DNA of 41,467 bases from Sphingomonas oligoaromativorans. GTDB lineage: Bacteria; Pseudomonadota; Alphaproteobacteria; Sphingomonadales; Sphingomonadaceae. Every line of letters begins with the position of its first letter. Within the stretch, counting starts at the first letter, position 1. The DNA is taken from contig NZ_JAASQK010000014.1 in assembly GCF_011762195.1 (NCBI RefSeq), forward strand, positions 1 to 41,467, in the 5' to 3' direction. Below are positions 27,037-35,191 of the stretch, piece after piece. The notes beneath the pieces are model-generated. The model was not told the origin of the DNA. It was given only the letters and a program-made list of their open reading frames with translations, and did not search any database. The position numbers were made by a program, and so were the translations under genes.

Positions 27037-27606
27037 TCAGGCAGCGTTTTGCAGGGCGGGCTTGCCGGGCGCGGCATCCGCCCACCGGAACGCCGGGCGG
27101 ACGGCCCGCCGATCCGTCCCCAGCGCCCCGACGAGGCGCGCGAGCCAGAGCGCATCGGGTTCCGCGCGATGGCGGCGAGGGACGCTCCGATCCGCCGCTT
27201 CGACCGCGCGCTCCAGCACATCGGCGGAAGGCCGCCATGCGTCGAGCAATTCCGCGACATGGCGGATGCGGAAAGCGGGCCGGATGCCGGCCGCCTCCGA
27301 CAGGGTCGCCAGCCAGACGCGATCCAGATCATGGTCGGCAATCACGTCGCGGCCGGCGAGGCAGGCGTTCAGCTCGGCCATCACCAGCTTCGCGGGAAGT
27401 CCGTCACGGTCGAGCTGGTCGCGCCCGATCCCGTGCAGGGCCTGCGCCTCCGCCCGCCACGTCCAGTCGCGCCACTCGGCCTCGGGCCGGATCAGCCAGG
27501 CGCGCGACCAGCCCGCCATGTCGGCGACGCCCACTTCGATCGGATAGCTCCGGCCGTCGCGCGGCAGGCAGGAGGCTTCGAAATCGATCGTGACCAGCGA
27601 GGGCAT
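27037..27606 (-). CDS. DEDD-type 3'-5' exonuclease
   Basis: 189 residues with an RNase H-like exonuclease fold. The ExoI motif TIDFEASCLP gives the first Asp and Glu; SYPIEVGVAD follows as in DnaQ/RNase T members. The DHDLDRVWLATL segment likely supplies ExoII, and HRAEPDALWLARLVGAL the ExoIII His/Asp. The short, single-domain form suggests a small oligonucleotide or RNA exonuclease rather than a polymerase proofreading subunit. The ATG at 27606 is preceded by GAAGGTGTGAGG. No operon partner is evident. Confidence 0.78.
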   Translation of the reverse strand: MPSLVTIDFEASCLPRDGRSYPIEVGVADMAGWSRAWLIRPEAEWRDWTWRAEAQALHGIGRDQLDRDGLPAKLVMAELNACLAGRDVIADHDLDRVWLATLSEAAGIRPAFRIRHVAELLDAWRPSADVLERAVEAADRSVPRRHRAEPDALWLARLVGALGTDRRAVRPAFRWADAAPGKPALQNAA

Positions 27607-27709
27607 CCTCACACCTTCATGTTCCGGGGCCGGGGTCCATGCCCATCGGCGCGCGCCCATTCTGGCGACGGATCGCGACTCCCTCATGACAGGCCGGGCT
27701 CCGGCGGCA

Positions 27710-29110
27710 TCACCGCGCGGCGTTGACGATGCGCGCCTGGGTGAACTCCTCCAGCCCCTCGATCCCCTGCTGGCGGCCGATGCCGGACTGCTTCGCGCCG
27801 CCGACCGGAATGTCGAACGGCAGGTCGATCGCCTTGTTGACCCAGACGGTGCCGCTCTCGATCCGCGCCGCCACCGCGATGCCGCGCTCGACGTCGCGGG
27901 TCCAGACCGAGCCGCCAAGGCCATAGTCGCTGGCGTTGATGCGGGCGATGGCATCTTCGAGATCGTCATAGCCGAGCACCGGAAGGATCGGCCCGAACTG
28001 CTCCTCGCGGACCAGCCGCGCCTCGTCGGGGAGATCACGCACGATGGTGGGGGCGATGAAATAGCCCTCCCCCGCCAGCGCCTCTCCGCCCGCGACGATC
28101 CGGCCTTCCTGCCGCGTCTCGTCGAGCAGCGCGCGCAGCCGGTCGAACTGGGCGCGGTTCTGGACGGGGCCGAGCGTGGTGCCCGCCGCCATGCCGTCGC
28201 CGACCACCGCGCCCGCCGCCCGTCGCGCCAGCGCCTCGCACAGCGGATCGACCAGCGCGCGCGGCGCATAGACGCGCTTGATCGCGAAGCAGACCTGCCC
28301 GGCGTTCGCCATCGCGCTGCCGAAGATCGCCCCCGCCGCCCTCTCCACGTCGGCATCGGCGAGCAGCAGCGCGGCGTCGTTTCCGCCCAGCTCCAGCACC
28401 AGCCGCTTGAGGTTGCCGGCGGCCGCCGCCATCACCTTGCGGCCGGTCGCGGTCGATCCGGTGAGGCTGACATGGTCGATGCCGGGATGGGCGGCGAGCG
28501 GCGCGCCGAGATCGCCTTCGTCAGTGAGGATCTGGAACACGCCCGGCGGCACCATCCCCGCCAGCATCTCGCCCAGCCTGAGCGTGGCGAGCGGCGTGGT
28601 CGGCGCCGGCTTGGCGATCAGCGTGTTGCCCGCCAGCAGCGCGGGCGCCATCTTCAGCGCCAGCATCAGCAGCGGATAGTTCCACGGCACGATCGCCGCG
28701 ACGACGCCCAGCGGATGGCGATATTCCACGATTCGGTCGCTCGCCGTGTCGCGCAGCACGCGGGGGGCAAGCTCCAGCGTGGCGAAGTGGCGGAAGGCCG
28801 CGATTACGCCTTCCATCTCGAAGCGCGATTCCGCGAGCGTCTTGCCCTGTTCCCGTGTCAGCAGGGCCGCGAACGGCTCGATCCGCGCGGCCAGCCCGTC
28901 GGCGATCGCCCCCAGCAGCGCCTGCCGATCCGCCCACGCCGTCCGTGCCCAGCCGGGGAAGGCCCGCCGCGCTGACGCTACGGCTTGCTCCATCTGCGCG
29001 GCATCGGCGCGGGGAGCGGTGGCGAAGGGGCGGCCCGTCGCGGGGTTCACGACGTCGGTCGTGGCCGCGCCCTCCACCAGCGCGCCGTCGATGAGAAGCC
29101 GGTAGGGCAT
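27710..29110 (-). CDS. NAD(P)-dependent aldehyde dehydrogenase
   Basis: 466-residue ALDH oxidising an aldehyde to its acid. Seen: VVAAIVPWNYPLLM in the cofactor site, the GSTATGRKV loop, LELGGNDAALL with the general-base Glu, the catalytic cysteine in GQVCFAIKR, EEQFGPILPV, and SGIGRQQGIEGLEEFTQ at the C-terminus. It resembles the succinate-semialdehyde/betaine-aldehyde-like broad group; the substrate is unclear. The start at 29110 (MPYRLLIDGALV) has AGGA upstream; an ATG at 29128 would add six residues. It is divergent from the autotransporter gene at 29276. Confidence 0.92.
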   Translation of the reverse strand: MPYRLLIDGALVEGAATTDVVNPATGRPFATAPRADAAQMEQAVASARRAFPGWARTAWADRQALLGAIADGLAARIEPFAALLTREQGKTLAESRFEMEGVIAAFRHFATLELAPRVLRDTASDRIVEYRHPLGVVAAIVPWNYPLLMLALKMAPALLAGNTLIAKPAPTTPLATLRLGEMLAGMVPPGVFQILTDEGDLGAPLAAHPGIDHVSLTGSTATGRKVMAAAAGNLKRLVLELGGNDAALLLADADVERAAGAIFGSAMANAGQVCFAIKRVYAPRALVDPLCEALARRAAGAVVGDGMAAGTTLGPVQNRAQFDRLRALLDETRQEGRIVAGGEALAGEGYFIAPTIVRDLPDEARLVREEQFGPILPVLGYDDLEDAIARINASDYGLGGSVWTRDVERGIAVAARIESGTVWVNKAIDLPFDIPVGGAKQSGIGRQQGIEGLEEFTQARIVNAAR

Positions 29111-29275
29111 GGGGTCTGCGTCCTGCATGGCGCGCCCATAGCGGACTCCGGCGGCCGTGTCGCCGCGCCGCCACAGCCGCGCCGGAAGCGCCCAACCCGG
29201 CCGCACCTGCGCTTGACGGACGGGAGCGGGCTGAACCAGCATCGCCCGCAGATAAAAGACAGGAAGGACATGGGG

Positions 29276-31237
29276 ATGCTGAGGGGGCTCAAGGCGACCA
29301 GCGCGTTGGTCGGGATGATCGCGCTTGCGGGCGCGGCGCAGGCGGCGGGGCCGTTCAACGGCGTCACCGCGTTCGGCGACAGCCTGAGCGACAGCGGCAA
29401 CTATGCGGCCGGATTGGGCCTGCCGGCCCCGCTGCGCTTCACCACCAATCCCGGCCATACCGCGATCGAGGATGTGGCAAGCTTCTACGGCCTCCCGCTC
29501 TCGGCCTCCGCCACCGGGGGCACCAACTATGCGGTCGGCTCGGCCGGCGTCGTCACCAACGGGCCGGCCGCGCCCGCCTTCGTGCAGACCGAGACGCAGC
29601 AGATCACCAGCTATCTCGCCGCCAATCCGAGGCTCGATCCGAACCGGCTCTATTCGGTGTTCGGCGGCGCCAACGACATCTTCTACCACGCCACCTCGGT
29701 GGGCGCGGCGGCGACGGCGGCCCAGTTGATCGCGGGCGCCACCGCCGGCCTTCCCGCGCAGCAGGCGGCCGCGGTGGCGGCGCAGATCACCGCCGCGGTC
29801 CAGCAGCAGGCGGGCGTCTCCGCGCTCGAAACGCCGGCGCAGGCGGGCCTCGCGATCAACATGGCGGGCGTGCAGGAGGCGCGGCTGATCGGCCAGATGC
29901 TCGATGCCGGCGCGCGCTATGTCGTCGTCTTCGCGCTGCCCGATATCGGCCGCACGCCGCAGGCCGCCGCGCAGGATGCCGCCGCCCCCGGCACCGCCGC
30001 CGCGCTCACCCAGCTTTCGACGGCGTTCAACCAGGCGCTCGATTCCAATCTGAGCGGCCGTACCGGGATCATCCCGGTCAACACCTTCGCCTTCCTGAAC
30101 GAGGTGCTGGCCAGCCCCTCGCAATATGGCTTCGCCAACACGACGACGCCGGCCTGCACCACCTCCAGCTCGCTGACCTGCACGCCCGCGACGCTGGTGA
30201 GCGCGAACGCGGCGAGCGATTATCTCTTCGCCGACGGCGTCCATCCGACGACCGCCGCCCACGCCCTGTTCGCGCAGGTGGTCGAAAGCGAGATCACCGC
30301 CTCGCAACAGGCGGGGCTGCTCGCCGAGCAGCCGCTGGTGACGCTCGAATCCGAACGCAACGCCGTGTCCCAGCAATTGCTGTTCGAGCAGATGACGCCC
30401 TCGCCCCACGCCCGCGTCTTCGTGTCTGGCGGCTTCGCCCACGAGAATTTCCGGCGCGAGGCGATCCGCCCGGCCGATCATGACAACTGGCTCGTCACCG
30501 GCGGCGTGCTCGGCACGCTGATGCCCGGCCTCACCGTCGGCGCCGAGCTGACCGCCGGCACATCGCACCAGAACGCCGACACGCAGCTCAGCCATTTCCG
30601 CACCGGCACGCTGATGGGCACCGTGTTCGCGCAAGTTGCGCTGGGCCACGCCTATCTGAGCGCCGAGGGCGGCGGCGGCAAGCTCTGGTATCACGACATC
30701 CGCCGCACCATCGCGATCGGCCCGGCGACGCGCATCGAGACCGGCTCGACGCATGGCGGCGTCATCTCGGCCAATGCGACGGCGGGCTACTGGTTCGGCG
30801 GCGACGCGCTGCGCTTCGGCCCCTTCGCGCGCGGCATCTTCGAGCGGGTGACCGTCAACCGCTACAGCGAGGGGAGCGGCGACAGCACCGCGATGGTGTT
30901 CGAGGGCCAGAACCGCAAATCCCTGATCGGCGAGGCGGGCCTGCGCCTTCAGGGGACGATGCCGGCGGCGGGCGCCACGATCCATCCCTATGCCGAGATC
31001 GCCTATGCCCATGACGGCGACGCGCACCAGCGCGCCGTGCAGGTCGGCCTCACCACGATGAACGGCGAGTTCGCGGTGCCCGGCTATGTGCCCGATCGCA
31101 ACTGGGGCGAGGCGCAGGCCGGCCTCAGCATGAATTTCTCGCCGCGCCTGTCCGCCTCGATCGGCTATCAGGGCCGCTTCGCCGGCCATTCGAGCGCGTA
31201 TAACGGAGCGAATGCGAGCCTCGCCGTGGCGTTCTGA
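29276..31237 (+). CDS. GDSL esterase autotransporter (EstA/EstP-like)
   Basis: 653-residue type V secreted esterase. A signal peptide (LVGMIALAGAAQA) is followed by an SGNH hydrolase passenger: block I FGDSLSDSG with nucleophile Ser36, block III GGANDIF with the conserved Asn, and block V DGVHPT with catalytic Asp320 and His323. A helical linker leads to a 12-stranded autotransporter barrel (about residue 375 to the end), with VFVSGGFAHENF, GPFARGIFERV and terminal NASLAVAF. The passenger probably stays anchored at the cell surface to hydrolyse lipids or esters. The second ATG (29276) has the better spacing to GGAAGG; the first, at 29270, would add two residues. Confidence 0.92.
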   Translation: MLRGLKATSALVGMIALAGAAQAAGPFNGVTAFGDSLSDSGNYAAGLGLPAPLRFTTNPGHTAIEDVASFYGLPLSASATGGTNYAVGSAGVVTNGPAAPAFVQTETQQITSYLAANPRLDPNRLYSVFGGANDIFYHATSVGAAATAAQLIAGATAGLPAQQAAAVAAQITAAVQQQAGVSALETPAQAGLAINMAGVQEARLIGQMLDAGARYVVVFALPDIGRTPQAAAQDAAAPGTAAALTQLSTAFNQALDSNLSGRTGIIPVNTFAFLNEVLASPSQYGFANTTTPACTTSSSLTCTPATLVSANAASDYLFADGVHPTTAAHALFAQVVESEITASQQAGLLAEQPLVTLESERNAVSQQLLFEQMTPSPHARVFVSGGFAHENFRREAIRPADHDNWLVTGGVLGTLMPGLTVGAELTAGTSHQNADTQLSHFRTGTLMGTVFAQVALGHAYLSAEGGGGKLWYHDIRRTIAIGPATRIETGSTHGGVISANATAGYWFGGDALRFGPFARGIFERVTVNRYSEGSGDSTAMVFEGQNRKSLIGEAGLRLQGTMPAAGATIHPYAEIAYAHDGDAHQRAVQVGLTTMNGEFAVPGYVPDRNWGEAQAGLSMNFSPRLSASIGYQGRFAGHSSAYNGANASLAVAF

Positions 31238-31422
31238 CCGGGGCCGCCGGGCCGCATCGGAACGAAACCGTGCGCATCCGGGATGACTATCGCCACGGGA
31301 TTGGCTAGTCCGATGACGCCTTCGCCGCCCGGCGCAAGGCGTTCGTCGCCCCTTTGCCCGTGAGTGACCCGATGCCCGCCCAGCTCGCCACGGCAAAGCG
31401 TTAGAGATCGGCAGCGCGCTTC

Positions 31423-31764
31423 GTGCTTTTCCTCCTGGCCGCCCAACTCGCCGCCCCGCTCGCCCCGCCCTCGGCGGCCAGCTCGGATCAGGACCGGGTC
31501 ACCGCCGCCGAGGTGCTGGCTTATGCGCAATGGCGCAATTGCGTGCTGAAGGTGACGCACCACACGTCGCGCAGGATCAAGGATCATGAGGCGGTGGCGG
31601 ACGCCGCGATCGCCGGGTGCGCGGCGCGGGAGGCTGACTACCGCGCATCCCTCAAGGAACTCGCCCGGCTCTATCGGCTGAAGGATTCCGACGGCTTCGC
31701 GGCCCGCACCTCCGGGCAGGCGCGCAAGACTCTGCGCGACATGGCGCTGAAGGAATTGAAGTAG
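31423..31764 (+). CDS. Small exported hypothetical protein
   Basis: 113 residues, not recognised. A hydrophobic N-terminus (LFLLAAQLAAPLAPPSAAS) looks like a signal peptide. The mature part is helical and charged, with Cys in WRNCVLKV and IAGCAAREA that could form a disulphide. The GTG start lacks a strong ribosome site. It converges with the histidine kinase gene after 14 bases. The preceding 185 bases after the autotransporter gene hold nothing I can name. Confidence 0.6.
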   Translation: MLFLLAAQLAAPLAPPSAASSDQDRVTAAEVLAYAQWRNCVLKVTHHTSRRIKDHEAVADAAIAGCAAREADYRASLKELARLYRLKDSDGFAARTSGQARKTLRDMALKELK

Positions 31765-31778
31765 GCGCGTTTCCCCCG

Positions 31779-33452
31779 CTAGCGGCAGGCCGGCAGCGAG
31801 AACCAGAAGCGTGCGCCGCCGTCGGGCTCGCTGGATGCGCCGATCGCCCCTCCATGCGCGACGATGATCGATTGGCAGATCGCCAGGCCGATGCCCATTC
31901 CCTCGTCCTTGGTGGTGAAGAAGCTCTGAAACAGGCGGCTCATGTCGGCCTCGGCCACGCCCGGCCCGTCGTCGCGGATGGTGAAGGCGACCGCGCCGCG
32001 CTCATCCAGATCGGTCGCGAGGCCGATCGCGCCGGACGGGCTGCCCATGGACTGGATCGCCTGCACGGCGTTGATGAGGAGATTCACGATCACCTGCTGA
32101 AGCTGCACCCTGTCCCCGCAGATCTTCGGCAGTTCGCGGCCCAGCCGGACGGTCAGCGCGATGGAGCGCGTCTCGATCTCGTGCCGGACGAAATGGAGCG
32201 CCTCGTCCACGATCTCGTTCAGGTCGAGCGGCACCGTGCGCGGCACATGCCGTGCGGCCATGCCCCGGATACGCTGGACGATCTCGCCGGCCCGGCGGGC
32301 GCTGTCGGAGATGCGCGTGGTGAGCTGCGCGACCTTCTCCAGGTTCATGTCCTCCCGCGAAAGCCACCGCAGGCTGGTTTCGGCATAGGTGAGGATGGCG
32401 GAGAGAGGCTGGTTGACCTCATGCGCGATCGAGGAGGCCAGCTCGCCCAGCATCGAGATGCGCGCGGCGCGCGTATAGTCCGATTGCAACTGGCGAAGCT
32501 GCGCCTCGGTGCGCAGGCGCTCGGTGATGTCCTCGAGCATAATCAGGGTGATGTCGAGCTGCTCGGGGCGCGTCGGATAGGTGACCGACAGCGACACGTC
32601 GAGCAGGCGCCCGTCGAGCGTCCTGAGCTTGATGACCTCGGAATAGCTGCGATGCCCCTCGAAATGATGGATCATCACGCGTCTGGCGGTCTCCGGCGAG
32701 GCCGCGAACAGCGGGTCGACCGGGCCGATCAGCTCGCTGGCGTCCCGCGCGCCGAAGAGCTGCACGGCGCTTTCGTTGACGTCGGTGATCCTCACGATCT
32801 CGCGGGCGCGGATGATGTCGGCCGGATTCGTGTCCAGATAGGCCTCGACGCTCCTCAGCCCCTTTCGGCGCAGATCGTCGAAGATGTCGGCCTGCGCCCG
32901 CGAATCGACCTCGAGGAACGCGAAGGGAAGATGGTGGATCAGATTGTTGTACCGCGCTTCGCTGACATGCAGCGACCAGAAGGAGCGCTCGTCGACCGGG
33001 TCCGCGACGATCGCCAGGAACATGATGTCGGGGAGGCCCGGATGGTCGCACATCCGCGCGGCGAACAGGGGCTCGCCCAGCACCAGCGATTTCATCCTCA
33101 GCCTGCGGGTGGAGGGCCGGGGATGCGACGCGGCCGCCGCGACGATCAGGTCGGCGAGGATCGGCCTTCCTTCCCTCGGCCAGAAGCCGAGCATCGGCTG
33201 CCCCAGCATCCGGCGGCGGCCGGCATAAGACCCGAAGAGATGGACGGCGTTCGCGTTCGCCTCGACGACGATCGCGCCCGACAGCAGCGCCTCGATCCAG
33301 CCCTCCGGCCCTTGCCCCGCCGCGACGGACGCGATCAGCGGGCGGACCCGCGCGATGTCGAATGCCCAGCAGGCGCCGTCGTGCCGGCCGATCTCCGCCT
33401 CGAACCGTTGCAGTTCGATCGGGAGCGGCGCCCCGGGCATGTCCGGCGCCAT
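31779..33452 (-). CDS. PAS-domain sensor histidine kinase
   Basis: 557-residue cytosolic kinase without membrane helices. One or two PAS-like sensor regions precede the kinase; the second includes VNESAVQLFGARDASELIG (about 225) and a PAC-like TLIMLEDITER. The HisKA H-box is LGELASSIAHEVNQPLSAIL (His at about 345), with the HATPase N-box NLLINAVQAI, G1 RDDGPGV and G2 GMGIGLAICQSIIVAHGG. The kinase core is of the FixL/DctB class. Its ATG lies 1 base after the stop of the receiver gene (TGAGATG), so the two are co-translated. The signal is unknown; a soluble PAS sensor suggests redox, gas or a small metabolite. Confidence 0.9.
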   Translation of the reverse strand: MAPDMPGAPLPIELQRFEAEIGRHDGACWAFDIARVRPLIASVAAGQGPEGWIEALLSGAIVVEANANAVHLFGSYAGRRRMLGQPMLGFWPREGRPILADLIVAAAASHPRPSTRRLRMKSLVLGEPLFAARMCDHPGLPDIMFLAIVADPVDERSFWSLHVSEARYNNLIHHLPFAFLEVDSRAQADIFDDLRRKGLRSVEAYLDTNPADIIRAREIVRITDVNESAVQLFGARDASELIGPVDPLFAASPETARRVMIHHFEGHRSYSEVIKLRTLDGRLLDVSLSVTYPTRPEQLDITLIMLEDITERLRTEAQLRQLQSDYTRAARISMLGELASSIAHEVNQPLSAILTYAETSLRWLSREDMNLEKVAQLTTRISDSARRAGEIVQRIRGMAARHVPRTVPLDLNEIVDEALHFVRHEIETRSIALTVRLGRELPKICGDRVQLQQVIVNLLINAVQAIQSMGSPSGAIGLATDLDERGAVAFTIRDDGPGVAEADMSRLFQSFFTTKDEGMGIGLAICQSIIVAHGGAIGASSEPDGGARFWFSLPACR

Positions 33453-33453
33453 C

Positions 33454-33834
33454 TCAACGACGGCCCGGCGCGCCGAGCGCGGCGCGGATCTGGCGGACGA
33501 ACTCGGCCGTCGCGAGCGGCTTGGTGAGATAGGCGCTCGCGCCCTCCGCCCTGGCCTGGGCCATGGTCGCCGCGTCCCCGGCCGAGGTGACGAAGATGAC
33601 GGGAATGTCGGAGCCCATCGCCCGAAGGCGGCATTGCAGCTCCAGCCCGCTGATGCCCGGCATCTGGACGTCCGTGACGAGGCAGGCGAAGGCGCGCGAC
33701 GGGAAATCGCCGAGGAAGGCGCCGGCGCCGGCATAGCCCTCCGCATACAGGCCCTCGACCTGAAGCAGGTTCAGGAGAGCGTCACGCATCGCTTCGTTAT
33801 CGTCCACGACCGCGATGAGAGACGTTTTGGGCAA
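33454..33834 (-). CDS. Receiver-only response regulator
   Basis: 126 residues comprising a single CheY/FixJ-type receiver: acidic pair VVDDNE, phospho-acceptor Asp in LVTDVQMPG, TSAGD and the lysine in YLTKPLA. There is no output domain. Placed between a FixJ-type regulator and a histidine kinase and coupled to the latter, it may act as a phosphate sink or as an intermediate that tunes the kinase. Confidence 0.88.
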   Translation of the reverse strand: MPKTSLIAVVDDNEAMRDALLNLLQVEGLYAEGYAGAGAFLGDFPSRAFACLVTDVQMPGISGLELQCRLRAMGSDIPVIFVTSAGDAATMAQARAEGASAYLTKPLATAEFVRQIRAALGAPGRR

Positions 33835-33849
33835 ACGACAGGCCCCTTG

Positions 33850-33873
33850 CCGGCGCCACTTGTGAGGCGCCGG
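33850..33873 (-). terminator. Hairpin between the FixJ-like and receiver-only genes
   Basis: CCGGCGCC (33850-33857) and GGCGCCGG (33866-33873) form a perfect 8-base stem with an 8-base loop. It lies in the 82-base gap after the FixJ-like gene and before the receiver gene. It lacks a T-run, so it may attenuate rather than end transcription. Confidence 0.45.
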
Positions 33874-33903
33874 AGAATCTCGCCGAATTCCGGGGGCATT
33901 GTA

Positions 33904-33916
33904 ACCATACTATGGT
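33904..33916. promoter_or_regulatory. Perfect palindrome downstream of the FixJ-like gene
   Basis: ACCATA-C-TATGGT directly abuts the stop codon of the FixJ-like gene, about 70 bases before the receiver gene start. A site of this symmetry could bind the FixJ-like dimer and control the receiver-kinase pair; that is inference. Confidence 0.35.
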
Positions 33917-34561
33917 CTAGGCCGCCATCTGGCGAAGCGTGCAGGGCAGCAGGTTCCAGGCGCCGATCAGCTCCCCCAGCGAGGTCACCTGCATCTTCCG
34001 CATGACGCTGCTGCGGTGCAGCTTCACCGTCACCTCGCTGATGCCCAGATCATAGCCGATCTGCTTGTTGAGCCGGCCGCGGGTCACCTCGCGCAGCACT
34101 TCGCGCTCGCGGGTGGTGAGCGTCGCATAGCGTTCGGCCTGTCGGCGCACGCGCTCCGCCTCCACGCGCTGCGCGCGATCGAGCTCGATCCCGGCCGACA
34201 CGGCGTCGAGCAGCGCCTGATCGCGGAACGGCTTGGTCAGGAAATCGATCGCGCCGGCCTTCATCGCCTGCACCGACATGGGGATGTCGCCATGGCCGGT
34301 GACGAAGATGATTGGCTTCGCATTGCCGCTGGCGGCGAGCTGGTTCTGAAGGTCGAGCCCGCTATAGCCCGGCATCCGCACGTCGAGGATCAGGCAGCCG
34401 GGTCGCTCGGACAAGGGCGCGGCCATCAGCTCGTGCGTCGATGCGAAACCCACCGCATCGATCCCGACCGACTGCATGAGCTCCTCGATCGAATTGCGGA
34501 CCTCGGCGTCGTCGTCGACGATCAGCACCAACGGACGATCCGATTGCGCTGTCTGGTTCAT
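33917..34561 (-). CDS. FixJ-family response regulator
   Basis: 214 residues. The N-terminal receiver has LIVDDDAEV, phospho-acceptor Asp in LILDVRMPGYSGLDLQ, the VTGHGDIPMSVQAMKAGAID region diagnostic of FixJ/NodW types, and FLTKPF. The C-terminal GerE HTH is LTTREREVLREVTRGRLNKQ, then IGYDLGISEVTVKLHRSSVM. It is likely phosphorylated by the PAS kinase encoded downstream on the same strand. The ATG at 34561 is preferred to an upstream in-frame ATG because it gives the standard N-terminus. Confidence 0.93.
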   Translation of the reverse strand: MNQTAQSDRPLVLIVDDDAEVRNSIEELMQSVGIDAVGFASTHELMAAPLSERPGCLILDVRMPGYSGLDLQNQLAASGNAKPIIFVTGHGDIPMSVQAMKAGAIDFLTKPFRDQALLDAVSAGIELDRAQRVEAERVRRQAERYATLTTREREVLREVTRGRLNKQIGYDLGISEVTVKLHRSSVMRKMQVTSLGELIGAWNLLPCTLRQMAA

Positions 34562-34639
34562 CCTGCTTTCCCCGGACGGTTGCGGCTGGAGGCGGACAAG
34601 TCTTTCATGGCGCATCACGCGGCGAAACCCCGGAACGGG

Positions 34640-35038
34640 TTACGCCCCGCCTCCCCGATCCGGGGTGCGCGGCGCGAGGCGGATGACGCGGCGGCCATAA
34701 CGATGGGCATCGACCGAATAGGCGCCCGGCCCTTGCAGGGCGAGCGCGCCGGCGCCGCCGGCGGCCGCCAGCAACAGCAGCGCGCGGTCCCCCTTCGCGG
34801 CGAGCAGCCCCGCGGCAAGCGCGACGGCCAGCAGCAGCCCGACGGCGCGCGTGCCGAGGCCGATCATCAGCGCGACGGCCAGCCCCCCGGCGGACGCGAT
34901 CGCCGCCGGCGCGTCGCCGTCGGGCCGGGACCACCAGGATGCGAGCGCGGGAAAGGCCGCCGCCGCGCAGGAAAAGCGCAGCAGCAGCAGGGCGATACCG
35001 GTCATGCCATCCGGGTAGCGGGAGATCAGTTTAACCAC
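34640..35038 (-). CDS. Small integral membrane protein
   Basis: 132 residues from a GTG start (VVKLISRYPDGMTGIALLLL). Three or four hydrophobic helices follow: GIALLLLRFSCAAAAFPALA, AGGLAVALMIGLGTRAVGLL, LLAVALAAGLLA and LLLLAAAGGAGALALQG, and a basic tail (RRVIRLAPRTPDRGG). An ATG at 35005 is possible but lacks a ribosome site and removes the RYPDG head. It resembles DoxX-like small membrane proteins in layout, but I do not recognise the family with confidence. It is divergent from the propeller kinase gene. Confidence 0.65.
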   Translation of the reverse strand: MVKLISRYPDGMTGIALLLLRFSCAAAAFPALASWWSRPDGDAPAAIASAGGLAVALMIGLGTRAVGLLLAVALAAGLLAAKGDRALLLLAAAGGAGALALQGPGAYSVDAHRYGRRVIRLAPRTPDRGGGA

Positions 35039-35096
35039 ATCCCGCTGATAGCCGCGCCACCGGCCGGGGACAGCCTGTGTCCGGGGATGTTCCGAT

Positions 35097-35110
35097 CCCC
35101 CGTTCGGGGG
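35097..35110. promoter_or_regulatory. Perfect GC palindrome in the divergent promoter region
   Basis: CCCCCGTTCGGGGG lies 82 bases upstream of the propeller kinase gene. A second dyad, GGACA-GCCTG-TGTCC, lies just before it at about 35068-35082. Either could serve as an operator for the co-encoded NarL-type regulator; the role is not known. Confidence 0.3.
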
Positions 35111-35191
35111 TAGCATCCTCCCCCGCTCCCGGCGAAGGGGCGCATGGACGAACGTCGTGGCGGGGGCCTCATCGGAATTGCGGGAACGTCG

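Noticed and set aside
29111-31396. N-terminal extension of the aldehyde dehydrogenase frame over the autotransporter gene
   Set aside because: The extension is antisense to the autotransporter and lacks ALDH homology; the true start is near 29110-29128.
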